Positions 32,144 through 39,437 of a stretch of 40,927 bases of DNA are shown here, one piece after another; the stretch's first letter is position 1; each line of letters begins with the position of its first letter. The stretch spans positions 1-40,927 of the forward strand of contig CATJBQ010000072.1 of NCBI GenBank assembly GCA_949738465.1, read 5' to 3'. The notes beneath the pieces were generated by a model that was not told where the DNA came from, did no database searches, and was given only the letters and a program-made list of their open reading frames with translations. A program made the translations under genes and the position numbers. Source of the DNA: an uncultured Lachnospiraceae bacterium. Its GTDB lineage: Bacteria > Bacillota > Clostridia > Lachnospirales > Lachnospiraceae.

Positions 32144-33066
32144 AACATTTTACTTTTTTATCGAAGGAAGGGAAGACAAAGCTCCACGGTGTGTGCTGGA
32201 AGCCGGAGACGGGAGAGCTTAAGGGAATTTTACAGATTACCCACGGGATGGTGGAGTATATTGAGCGCTATGACGGTTTTGCCAGATACCTGAACGGGAG
32301 GGGATTTCTGGTGGTGGGCCACGATCATCTGGGCCACGGGCAGTCGGTGGCGGATCCTTCCCAATGGGGGTATTTCGGCCCTCATGGCAGCGATACGCTG
32401 GTTTCTGATATGCATGCGCTGCGGGAACGGACCTTGGAAGAATATCCCGGGCTTCCCTATTTCATGCTGGGACACAGCATGGGATCCTTTCTTCTCCGGA
32501 AATATCTGTATCTTCACGGGGAGGGGCTTGCAGGAGCCGTTGTGATGGGAACCGGCTCCCAGCCGGATATCGCGGTGAATACGGGAAGGCTGCTTTGCCG
32601 TTTTCTGGCTGTGTTCAAGGGCTGGCATTACCGCAGCGGGATGATCCACAATATGGCGTTTTCCGGCAATGACAAGCGGTTTGCCGGGGAGGGGCTTAAG
32701 AACGGCTGGCTCACCAGGGATAAGGAGATTGTAAAGGCTTATAACGCTGCGCCGGCCTGTTCCTTCCGTTTTACGCTGAGCGGTTTTTACGCATTGTTTG
32801 ATACCATTCGGGATATCAACCGGCCGGAACATATGCGCCGGATGCCGGGAAAGCTGCCGCTGTTTTTTGTGGCGGGGGCAGAGGATCCGGTGGGGAACTT
32901 TGGCGCCGGTGTGAAGAAGGCGTTTGGCGTTTACCAGGCGCTGGGGATGGAGGATCTTTCTCTGAAGCTTTACGACAAGGACCGCCATGAGATCTTAAAC
33001 GAGCTGGATAAGGAGCAGGTATATGAGGACCTTGCGGGCTGGATGGAAGCGCGTCTTCCCGGATAA
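32134..33066 (+). CDS. Alpha/beta hydrolase, monoacylglycerol lipase/lysophospholipase-like
   Basis: A 310-residue serine hydrolase. ITHGMVEYIERYDGFA is the oxyanion-hole motif of the monoglyceride lipase group, VGHDHLGHGQS follows, and GHSMGS holds the nucleophile Ser115. The acid is probably in AEDPVG and the His in KDRHEIL near residue 287. It probably cleaves lysophospholipids or monoacylglycerols in the cytoplasm or at the inner face of the membrane. No signal peptide is seen. GGAGAAGG lies before the start, within the end of the chemoreceptor-like gene. Confidence 0.87.
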   Translation: MGVEHFTFLSKEGKTKLHGVCWKPETGELKGILQITHGMVEYIERYDGFARYLNGRGFLVVGHDHLGHGQSVADPSQWGYFGPHGSDTLVSDMHALRERTLEEYPGLPYFMLGHSMGSFLLRKYLYLHGEGLAGAVVMGTGSQPDIAVNTGRLLCRFLAVFKGWHYRSGMIHNMAFSGNDKRFAGEGLKNGWLTRDKEIVKAYNAAPACSFRFTLSGFYALFDTIRDINRPEHMRRMPGKLPLFFVAGAEDPVGNFGAGVKKAFGVYQALGMEDLSLKLYDKDRHEILNELDKEQVYEDLAGWMEARLPG

Positions 33067-33088
33067 GAACAGGGGGATAAGGAGTGAA

Positions 33089-33157
33089 ATGTTGGAGCAG
33101 GAAAGCCTTTTCTGCCAGGAGCAGGAAGGAACATTGAGAAAGAAGGTTATGATATGA
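33089..33157 (+). CDS. Possible 22-residue ORF coupled to the DUF1002 gene
   Basis: ATAAGGAGTGAA, an excellent ribosome binding site, precedes an ATG that opens 22 codons (starting MLEQESLFCQEQEG). The stop codon overlaps the next gene's start as ATGA. This is the classic arrangement for translational coupling, so it may be a leader that regulates DUF1002 translation. The peptide has no hydrophobic segment and no recognised relatives. Confidence 0.4.
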   Translation: MLEQESLFCQEQEGTLRKKVMI

Positions 33158-34380
33158 AAAAGAAAGTGATTGTATGGATTCTGGCAGGGATGATGCTTGT
33201 ATCTTCTTTTGGAGTGCAGGCGGAATCGCCCGGAGACGCGGCGCCGGCAGAGACGGCGGGAGAGCAGGAAGGGGCCGCGGCTCCCACGGCGGATGATGCG
33301 GCAGGCGCGGGCCAGCCGGGGGAGAAGCCGGAAGGAGATGCGCAGCCAGAAGGCGGAGCAGGCCAGCCGGGGGAGAAGCCGGAAGGAGATGCGGCACAGC
33401 CGGAAGGAGATGCGCAGCCAGAAGGCGGAGCAGGCCAGCCGGGGAAAAAGCCACAAGTCGGGGCAGACCAGCCGGGGGATGGCGCAGCGCAGCCAGAAGG
33501 CGGAGCAGGCCAGCCGGAGGAGAAGCCGGCCAATTCAGATGCCCAGGTGTCGGAGGAGGGCGAGGTGACGGAGCCCATCACCAAGGAGGACCGGCCCTAT
33601 CTTTCCCTGGGGGCCAATCTTAGCGAGGAGCAGCGCGCTACGGTGCTGGAGCTTCTGGGGATCAATCCGGCGGAGCTTTCGGAATATGATGTGATTTATA
33701 CCACCATCGACGAGGAGTACCGGTATCTGGGCGCGTATCTGTCCAGCGATATCATCGGTACCGGCTCCCTGTCGTCGGTGCTGGTGGTGAAGCGGGATCC
33801 GGGCAACGGCATCAATATCACCACGAAAAATATTTCCCACTGCACCATCGGAATGTATAAAAACGCACTGATCACGGCAGGGCTTACCGATGCGGATATC
33901 ATTGTGGCGGCGCCCTTCCCCGTTTCCGGAACGGCGGCTCTGGTGGGAGCCATGAAGGCTTATGCGGTTATGACCGGGGAGGAAGTGTCGGAGGAGAGCA
34001 TGGACGCGGCTTTAAATGAGCTGGTGCTCACCGGCGATCTTGCGGAATCCATCGGGGATTCGAAGCAGGTGGAGGAGTTTATCGCGTATCTGAAGCAGCA
34101 GATTGTGGAGAATCATCTGGAGACGGAGGAGGAGATCCGCGCGGCCATCGAAGAGGCCTGCGATAAGCTGGATATTGTCTTAAGCGAGAGTGAGATTCAG
34201 CAGGTGATCAGCCTGCTTCAGAAGATCGGCAGCCTGGATCTGGATATCGACAGCATTATGAACCAGGCGAAGGATCTGTATGACCGGATTGCCGGGTATG
34301 CCGAAGAAAACGGCTTCTGGGACAAGATCGTGGCATTTTTTAATGCGATCATTGATTTTTTTAAGAACCTGTTTCGTTAA
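33154..34380 (+). CDS. Secreted DUF1002 protein with an in-frame tandem repeat
   Basis: A 408-residue protein with a signal peptide (basic KKK, hydrophobic VIVWILAGMMLV, then a small-residue site near VQA-ES). Residues 27-130 are a low-complexity Gly/Pro/Glu/Gln region with repeated GQPGEKPEGD-like units. From about residue 145 to the end is the DUF1002 domain (YLSLGANLSEEQRATVLELLG, then HCTIGMYKNALITAGLTDADI, and amphipathic helices). The function of DUF1002 is unknown; it is widespread in Firmicutes. The repeat probably acts as a spacer through the cell wall. The start overlaps the stop of a small ORF by 4 nt, and AGAAGG is within range. Confidence 0.85.
   Translation: MKKKVIVWILAGMMLVSSFGVQAESPGDAAPAETAGEQEGAAAPTADDAAGAGQPGEKPEGDAQPEGGAGQPGEKPEGDAAQPEGDAQPEGGAGQPGKKPQVGADQPGDGAAQPEGGAGQPEEKPANSDAQVSEEGEVTEPITKEDRPYLSLGANLSEEQRATVLELLGINPAELSEYDVIYTTIDEEYRYLGAYLSSDIIGTGSLSSVLVVKRDPGNGINITTKNISHCTIGMYKNALITAGLTDADIIVAAPFPVSGTAALVGAMKAYAVMTGEEVSEESMDAALNELVLTGDLAESIGDSKQVEEFIAYLKQQIVENHLETEEEIRAAIEEACDKLDIVLSESEIQQVISLLQKIGSLDLDIDSIMNQAKDLYDRIAGYAEENGFWDKIVAFFNAIIDFFKNLFR
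33311..33530 (+). repeat. In-frame tandem repeat (VNTR-like) within the DUF1002 gene
   Basis: The sequence GCCAGCCGGGGGAGAAGCCG and its neighbours recur at 33311, 33362, 33434, about 33468 and 33506. The first step is 51 nt and the second 72 nt, the latter including an extra 21-nt segment. All are multiples of three, so copy number can change without breaking the frame. Near-identical copies suggest recent duplication by slippage or unequal exchange. Confidence 0.75.
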
Positions 34381-34401
34381 AGACGCCGGGTGAACGTTTC
34401 G

Positions 34402-35190
34402 ATGAATGCAGAAGAGGCACGCCGGAGAAGGGCGATACAGGAGAGAAGAAGAAGAAAAAGAAGACGCAGGACCCTGCAGCTTGCAGGGAGGATTCTGCTG
34501 TGTGTGGTTGTGGCAGTACTGGTGGTTGTGGCGGTAAGGCAGGTGAAGGGATGGCGGAAGGTGTTCAGCGAGGAGCAGAAGATCGACCAGGCTTTTGAGA
34601 AAGTTGTGGCGGATGCGCCGGATTTCGATGTGCAGCTCTTAACGCCCAATCCCTATTCCAGGCCCCAGGAGGCGCTGCCAAAGGTCAAGGGGATCGTGAT
34701 CCATTATACGGCCAATCCCGGTACCAGCGCCCAGCAGAACCATGATTATTTTGAGGGGCTTAAGGATTCCAGGCAGACAAAGGCCAGCAGCCATTTTATT
34801 GTGGGAATCGACGGGGAGATCATCCAGTGTATCCCCAGCAGTGAGATTGCCTATGCCTCCAACGAGCGGAATGCGGATACCCTTTCTATTGAGGTATGCC
34901 ATCCGGACGAGACGGGAGAGTTTTCCAAGGAGGCCTACCAGTCTCTGGTGCATCTGACGGCCTGGCTCTGCGGAAAGTTCGAGGTAACCACGGAGCAGGT
35001 GATCCGCCATTATGATGTGACGGGAAAGCCGTGTCCGCTGTATTATGTGGATCATCCTAAGGAATGGGAGCAGTTTCTTACGGATGTGCAGGCGTATATC
35101 CAGGAGCACGGGACGGAGCCGGAGGCTATTTTTACAGGAAGGCCGGATAATCCATTTGGCGGGGAAGAACTATATTTTGGAAGCAGATAG
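34402..35190 (+). CDS. N-acetylmuramoyl-L-alanine amidase (amidase_2 type)
   Basis: A 262-residue peptidoglycan amidase. A very basic cytoplasmic head (RRRRKRRRR) and one membrane segment (about residues 30-46) anchor it outward. The amidase_2 domain starts at GIVIHYTANPG (first zinc His), with SSHFIVGIDGEIIQCIP, a middle SIEVCHPD, and VIRHYDVTGKPCPLYY carrying the further zinc His and substrate loop. It cleaves the bond between muramic acid and the stem peptide. The ribosome binding site is poor: GGGTGA upstream of the ATG at 34402 is best, and a GTG at 34390 is an alternative. It follows the DUF1002 gene closely. Confidence 0.88.
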   Translation: MNAEEARRRRAIQERRRRKRRRRTLQLAGRILLCVVVAVLVVVAVRQVKGWRKVFSEEQKIDQAFEKVVADAPDFDVQLLTPNPYSRPQEALPKVKGIVIHYTANPGTSAQQNHDYFEGLKDSRQTKASSHFIVGIDGEIIQCIPSSEIAYASNERNADTLSIEVCHPDETGEFSKEAYQSLVHLTAWLCGKFEVTTEQVIRHYDVTGKPCPLYYVDHPKEWEQFLTDVQAYIQEHGTEPEAIFTGRPDNPFGGEELYFGSR

Positions 35191-35212
35191 AGGAAGGACC
35201 TTAAGGGAGCGT

Positions 35213-36718
35213 ATGAGTATGGAAACCATTTTTTTGGAATTGCTTAAGGACAGGGAAGACACTGCGGACGGAGGGAGCCGGGTGCGGGAGCGCCTGATCG
35301 CTCTGCGCCAGAAATTGCGGGACGGTGAGGACCCGGAGGTCTTAAAGGAGCTGATGGGCCGGGAGGGCAATCCGTTTGCCGGATTGTTACATCATGAGGA
35401 TCCCAAGGTCCGCAGGAATGCGGCGCTGCTTTTGGGCGAGCTGGGCTGTCAGCAGGAGCTTCAGCAGTTAGTTTCGGCTTACAGCCGGGAGGAAACGTTG
35501 TTTGTGCGGGCGGATTATCTGAAAGCGATGCAGCAGTTGGATTACCAGGAAGCGGCCCCGCTCCTTCGGGAGCGGCTTTCGGAGATGACGGCCCAGGAGG
35601 TCCCTGCCGACAGTCAGAAGCATTACCGGGAGGAGCTCAGGCAGTTGGAAACGATGCTGTTTGCCTTACAAAAAGGGGAGAACCATGGATTCCGGGGCGG
35701 GGATCAGTCCTTCGACGTGGTTCTTACCACCAACCGCCTGCACCGGGAGGTGACGGCCAGGCAGATCCGGGAGTATCCGGTGACGCTGACACCGCTGGGG
35801 GTGCGCATTGCCGGGGCGCGTCCGGAAAGCCTGTGGCAGATCCGGACCTTCCGCGAACTGTTGTTCGCCCTTAATGTGAAAACGGTGAGCGCCGATCCCG
35901 CTGCCTGTGCGAAAGCTCTTGCCGCCTCCGATCTGCTGGCGGTGTTAAAAAAAGGGCTGGGGGATTTTTCCCAGTGCCGTTTCCGGATCACTCTGGTGGG
36001 GAAGCAGGAACTGGACGCCCGGAGCAGCTTTGCCAGGCGCTGCGGCTTTGAGCTGGAGCAGCGCACGGGGCGGCGGCTTTTGAATCTGCCCGGAGGATAT
36101 GAGGTGGAGCTGCGGCTTTATGAACGTCCGGACGGGACATTTCTGCCCCTTGTAAAGTTTTCGGGTTTTCAGGATCCTCGTTTTACGTACCGCCGTCAGG
36201 CGGTGGCTTCTTCCATGCACCCGTCCCTGGCGGCTTTGATGGCGGCCCTGGCAAAGCCTTATCTGAAGGAGGGGGCCCAGGTGCTGGATCCCTTCTGCGG
36301 GGTGGGCGCCTTGCTGCTGGAGCGGGATCAGGCGGTGGAGGCCGGAACCATGTACGGCGTGGACCTTTTTGGCGACGCCATTGCCGGAGCCAGGGAGAAT
36401 GCGAAGGCGGCGGGGAAGAAGATTTATTTCGTGCAGCGGGATTTTATGGAGTTTTCCCATGAGTATCTCTTTGACGAGATTTTTACGGACATGCCGCCCC
36501 GGGGGAAGAAGTCCCGCCAGGAGCAGGACCGGCTTTATGCCGGATTTTTTGGCCAGGCTTTGAGGCTGCTTAAGCCGGGGGGCGTGATTGTGATGTACTC
36601 CAATGAGGACGGGTTTGTGAAGAAGCAGATCCGGCTGCACGGGGAGTTCCGGCTGCTGAAGGAATGGGCGGTGCAGGAAAAGAGCGGGTATGGGGTGTAT
36701 GTTTTGAGGAGAAAATGA
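35213..36718 (+). CDS. HEAT-repeat plus THUMP-like class I methyltransferase (RNA methylase family)
   Basis: A 501-residue protein. Residues 52-125 look like HEAT-type helical repeats (DPKVRRNAALLLGELG). Residues 165-320 resemble the RNA-binding and linker part of Trm11/RlmL-type enzymes (FTYRRQAVASSMHPSLAALMAALA). The SAM-binding domain has motif I LDPFCGVGALLLE (358-370) and motif II YGVDLFGDAI. The catalytic motif IV reads DMPPRG (426-431), where related RNA and N2-guanine methylases have DPP(Y/F/W), so the aromatic residue is replaced by Arg. A tRNA or rRNA guanine substrate is a family-based guess. AGGGAG precedes the ATG at 35213. Long in-frame sequence upstream overlaps the amidase gene and is not used. 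Confidence 0.75.
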   Translation: MSMETIFLELLKDREDTADGGSRVRERLIALRQKLRDGEDPEVLKELMGREGNPFAGLLHHEDPKVRRNAALLLGELGCQQELQQLVSAYSREETLFVRADYLKAMQQLDYQEAAPLLRERLSEMTAQEVPADSQKHYREELRQLETMLFALQKGENHGFRGGDQSFDVVLTTNRLHREVTARQIREYPVTLTPLGVRIAGARPESLWQIRTFRELLFALNVKTVSADPAACAKALAASDLLAVLKKGLGDFSQCRFRITLVGKQELDARSSFARRCGFELEQRTGRRLLNLPGGYEVELRLYERPDGTFLPLVKFSGFQDPRFTYRRQAVASSMHPSLAALMAALAKPYLKEGAQVLDPFCGVGALLLERDQAVEAGTMYGVDLFGDAIAGARENAKAAGKKIYFVQRDFMEFSHEYLFDEIFTDMPPRGKKSRQEQDRLYAGFFGQALRLLKPGGVIVMYSNEDGFVKKQIRLHGEFRLLKEWAVQEKSGYGVYVLRRK

Positions 36719-36808
36719 TAACGAGGATAAAAATAAAAAATCTCCCGATGCGCAAATTATTTTCCCCGGAATATAATACAGGGAAGATATGAAGCTACGG
36801 AGTAACCT

Positions 36809-37393
36809 ATGTCCTTTTTTTCTGCCTTTCTTTTTGGACTTTCCGCCAATATAGACGCTTTTGTGCTGGGGCTTTCCTATGGGTTTAAAAGGCAGCGTTT
36901 TCCGCTTGCGCTGAATTTTGTGGTCAGCTTTATTACCCTTGCCGGGACACTGCTTGCCCTTTTTGCAGGATCCTTTCTGGCGGCCGTTTTTCCGCCGTAT
37001 ATTTCCGCCATGCTGGGCAGTCTGCTTCTGATGGGGCTTGGCTGCTATTACTGCCTGAAATTCCTTTTTCTTTTCCTGCGGGAGAAGCCGGTCTGTGCGG
37101 CCTCCCATCAGGAAGGGCCGCCGGTCTTTTTATCCGTCCGGGAGACGCTGGTTCTGGGAATGGCCCTGGCCTTTAATAATATGGGAATGGGAATCGGGGC
37201 CAGCTTTGCAGGGCTCAGTATCCCGCTGGTGGGAATTTTTACTTTTTTGTTATGCCTGTTGCTGCTGCTGGCGGGAAATCAGGCGGGGCTGAAATGGCGG
37301 CCTGGGAGATTTTCCGTCTACGGAGATCTGTTGTCCGGAGGGATCATTTTCCTGCTGGGTGGCGGGCAGCTCCTTTCCAGCTTTTTTTCTTAG
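36809..37393 (+). CDS. ytaF: YtaF/MntP-like membrane protein
   Basis: A 194-residue membrane protein with six hydrophobic segments in two related halves (helix 1 with NIDAFVLGLSYG; the second half with LGMALAFNNMGMGIGASFAG). This is the plan of the MntP manganese exporter family and of the sporulation protein YtaF. The length fits YtaF. The acidic residue in NIDAF is the typical metal-site position; the second half has Asn-Asn in place of Asp, so transport specificity may differ. CGGAGTAA precedes the start. The gene has its own weak promoter upstream (TATAAT at 36773) and is separated from the queuosine operon by a riboswitch leader. Confidence 0.82.
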   Translation: MSFFSAFLFGLSANIDAFVLGLSYGFKRQRFPLALNFVVSFITLAGTLLALFAGSFLAAVFPPYISAMLGSLLLMGLGCYYCLKFLFLFLREKPVCAASHQEGPPVFLSVRETLVLGMALAFNNMGMGIGASFAGLSIPLVGIFTFLLCLLLLLAGNQAGLKWRPGRFSVYGDLLSGGIIFLLGGGQLLSSFFS

Positions 37394-37423
37394 GAAAAAC
37401 TGGAAGGTATTTAAAAGTTTTTC

Positions 37424-37452
37424 TTGTTTCTTTCGCCCTGTTGTTATATAAT
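37424..37452 (+). promoter_or_regulatory. Sigma-A promoter of the queL-yhhQ operon
   Basis: TTGTTT (37424-37429) and TATAAT (37447-37452) are separated by exactly 17 nt, about 30 nt upstream of the riboswitch, as expected for a transcribed leader. Confidence 0.75.
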
Positions 37453-37479
37453 AAGTCGTGGAAGCTTTTTTGACAATTG

Positions 37480-37560
37480 CATCAGACAGTTCGTGACCAT
37501 CCTGTCTATAAACAAAACTAGGGAGCGCCTGCGGCTTACGGATTTCAAGCCGCGGTGGAT
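37480..37560 (+). promoter_or_regulatory. preQ1-I riboswitch and expression platform
   Basis: The aptamer has stem AGACAG (37484-37489) pairing with CTGTCT (37502-37507), a 12-nt loop TTCGTGACCATC, and the A-rich tail ATAAACAAAACTAGGG (37508-37523). This matches the class I preQ1 aptamer plan of a short stem, a loop beginning UUC and an AUAAAAAACUA-type tail that forms the pseudoknot. It is followed by a hairpin GCGGCTT/AAGCCGC (37531-37553) and a U-rich GATTTTGT, and then by a stronger terminator at 37571-37599. The genes downstream are a queuosine-salvage enzyme and a queuosine-precursor transporter, which are natural targets of preQ1 sensing. Recognition is by eye. Confidence 0.8.
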
Positions 37561-37570
37561 TTTGTATGTA

Positions 37571-37599
37571 AAATGGCACAGATTTTCTGTGCCATTTTT
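37571..37599 (+). terminator. Terminator in the queL leader
   Basis: AAATGGCACAGA and TCTGTGCCATTT form a 12-bp perfect stem with a TTT loop, followed by TT. It lies between the riboswitch and queL, so it can end transcription before the operon unless bypassed or antiterminated. A direct antiterminator pairing with the aptamer was not worked out. Confidence 0.75.
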
Positions 37600-37631
37600 G
37601 AATGTGGGGGCTGGATCAGGCTAACAAGGAA

Positions 37632-37680
37632 GCCCCTTGCAGGGATACCTGTATGCCCATAAATCAGGACAATAAGGAGG
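37632..37680 (+). repeat. Short interspersed hairpin repeat, copy B, next to the queL ribosome binding site
   Basis: Shares GGGATACCTGTATGCCCA and the following AGAAACCAGG-like sequence with the copy at 5424-5470. The stem pairs TGCCC with GGACA less well than copies A and C. It ends in AATAAGGAGG, which is the queL ribosome binding site. Confidence 0.5.
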
Positions 37681-37684
37681 AAAT

Positions 37685-38479
37685 ATGGTAGAAGTACGGA
37701 ATGATGCCGGGGGAAAGCCTGCGGTACAATGGAATGCGGCGGAGTATGCCGCAAATTTTCACCCGAACCGCTATGCGGTGATTGATGAGAAAAATAAACG
37801 GGAGATTGTGATGCTGCGGGGGAGGGGCTGTGCCTGGAGGCGCTGCCGCTTCTGCGATTATCATCTGGACAGCTCCCCGGATACGGCGGCGAACTTCGCC
37901 CTGAACCGGGAAGAACTTGGGAAGGTGACCGGCGTCCATCACCGGCTGGAGGTGATCAATTCCGGCAGCTTTGTGGATCTGGATGAGGCAACCATGGCAC
38001 TGATTCTGGAGATCTGTCTGAAAAAAGAGATTACCCAGGTGCATTTTGAATGCCATTGGATGCACCGGGAGGCCATCGCCCCGCTGCGGCAGCGGTTTGG
38101 GAGGTATGGCATCTGCCTGAAGATCAAAATCGGGGTGGAAACCTTTGACAGCCTGTTTCGGGAAAGCTATCTGATGAAGGGAATCGATACCGATGATCCG
38201 GCGGAAATTGCGGAATTTTTTGACGAGATCTGCCTGCTGCAGGGGATTCCGGGGCAGACGGCAGAAAGCATGGAACGAGATATTAAAACAGGATTAAATT
38301 ATTTTGAGCGGGTGTGTGTCAACATTATGCAGGAGAATCTGCGGCCCGTCAAGCCGGACCCGGCGGTAATTGCCGTTTTTGTCCGGGAACTGTACCCGAA
38401 ATACGTCGGCGACGAGCGGGTGGATATTCTGATGGAAAATACGGCCTTTGGCGTGGGAGGAGTGGTGAGTTATGAATGA
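37685..38479 (+). CDS. queL: QueL-like radical SAM queuine lyase
   Basis: A 264-residue radical SAM protein with an unusual iron-sulfur motif: CAWRRCRFCDYH gives C-x4-C-x2-C (Cys49, Cys54, Cys57) instead of CX3CX2C. This CxxxxCxxCDYH form and the length match QueL, described in Clostridioides difficile as a non-canonical radical SAM enzyme that releases queuine-type base from salvaged queuosine compounds. The location fits: it is downstream of a preQ1-I riboswitch and overlaps a queuosine-precursor transporter gene by 8 nt. The nucleoside hydrolase QueK that partners QueL in C. difficile is not seen in this window. AAGGAGG precedes the start. Function is inferred from motif and context. Confidence 0.72.
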   Translation: MVEVRNDAGGKPAVQWNAAEYAANFHPNRYAVIDEKNKREIVMLRGRGCAWRRCRFCDYHLDSSPDTAANFALNREELGKVTGVHHRLEVINSGSFVDLDEATMALILEICLKKEITQVHFECHWMHREAIAPLRQRFGRYGICLKIKIGVETFDSLFRESYLMKGIDTDDPAEIAEFFDEICLLQGIPGQTAESMERDIKTGLNYFERVCVNIMQENLRPVKPDPAVIAVFVRELYPKYVGDERVDILMENTAFGVGGVVSYE

Positions 38480-39185
38480 GCTGGTTCTGATTGTTTCCTT
38501 ATTGGTGATTTACGGTGGGATTCTCCTGCTGTACCGGATTTTTGGAAAGCAGGGAATGTATCTGTGGACGGTGGTGGCTACGATTTCCGCCAATATCGAG
38601 GTGCTGATCGTGGTCAATGCCTTTGGCATGGAGATGACCCTGGGGAATATTCTGTTCGCCTCCACCTTCCTGGTGACGGATATTTTAAGTGAGATTTATG
38701 GGAAAAAGGAGGCCCAGACCGCCGTGTATCTGGGGATCGCAACCTCCGTGGCCTTTATCCTCATCAGCCAGTCCTGGATGCTGTACCGGCCCAATGAAAA
38801 TGACTTTGCCATGCCCCACATCCGTGCGGTATTTTCCAATACGCCCCGGCTAATGCTCGTGGGAATTGTGGTCTATGCCATCGTGCAGATGTTTGACGTC
38901 TGGGCTTACCACAAATGGTGGGGGCTGACCCGCCAGAAATCCGGTGACAGCCGCAGGTTTTTGTGGCTCCGCAACAATGGCTCCACTCTGCTTTCCCAGC
39001 TTTTGAACACGGTTTTGTTTACCTGGGGGGCTTTTGCGGGGGTCTACGAGACGAAAACCCTGGTCTCCATTGCGGTAGCCAGCTATGTGATTTTTATTGT
39101 CACCAGTCTGGCGGACACGCCCTTCGTATATTGGGCGCGGCGGTTTCATGAGAAGCGGGTGCAGGGGCCGGATTCTGCGGCTTGA
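38472..39185 (+). CDS. yhhQ: Queuosine precursor transporter (YhhQ family)
   Basis: A 237-residue membrane protein with about six hydrophobic segments. The family marks are LVTDILSEIYGKKEA (with conserved Asp and Glu), the WMLYRPNENDFAM loop, DVWAYHKWWGLTRQK, and RNNGSTLLSQLLNTVLFT near the C-terminus, all typical of YhhQ/COG1738 transporters that import queuine or preQ0/preQ1-like bases. It overlaps queL by 8 nt, with GGGAGGAG at good spacing, so the two are one riboswitch-controlled operon. The region after it, 39186-39337, is AT-rich and holds no recognised gene. Confidence 0.92.
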   Translation: MNELVLIVSLLVIYGGILLLYRIFGKQGMYLWTVVATISANIEVLIVVNAFGMEMTLGNILFASTFLVTDILSEIYGKKEAQTAVYLGIATSVAFILISQSWMLYRPNENDFAMPHIRAVFSNTPRLMLVGIVVYAIVQMFDVWAYHKWWGLTRQKSGDSRRFLWLRNNGSTLLSQLLNTVLFTWGAFAGVYETKTLVSIAVASYVIFIVTSLADTPFVYWARRFHEKRVQGPDSAA

Positions 39186-39337
39186 GGGCCAGTAATCCGT
39201 TTTTTGCATAACAAAACTGAAAAATATGGGAAAAACCACGAAAAAACAGGGGAAATCTATATGGATTGCTACAGGAATTTGAGATTGTGAAAAGAAATAC
39301 AAAGCGGGTTGTGCAAAACGCCATGCAAAAACGGTAT

Positions 39338-39366
39338 TTGACTTTTGGAAATTGGAAAATTATAAT
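39338..39366 (+). promoter_or_regulatory. Strong sigma-A promoter of the flavoprotein gene
   Basis: TTGACT (39338-39343) and TATAAT (39361-39366) are separated by exactly 17 nt in a near-consensus arrangement, suggesting high expression of the following gene. Confidence 0.85.
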
Positions 39367-39382
39367 AATCTTATGAGAAAAC

Positions 39383-39401
39383 ATACGCCCTCCGGGCGTA
39401 T
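39383..39401 (+). promoter_or_regulatory. 5' leader hairpin of the flavoprotein transcript
   Basis: ATACGCCC and GGGCGTAT form a perfect 8-bp stem with a TCC loop, about 12-15 nt after the expected transcription start. A 5'-terminal hairpin of this kind often stabilises mRNA. The AAAAGGAGGATAC ribosome binding site follows 19 nt later. Confidence 0.6.
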
Positions 39402-39437
39402 CCGGATGTCAAGACACAACAAAAGGAGGATACTGTA

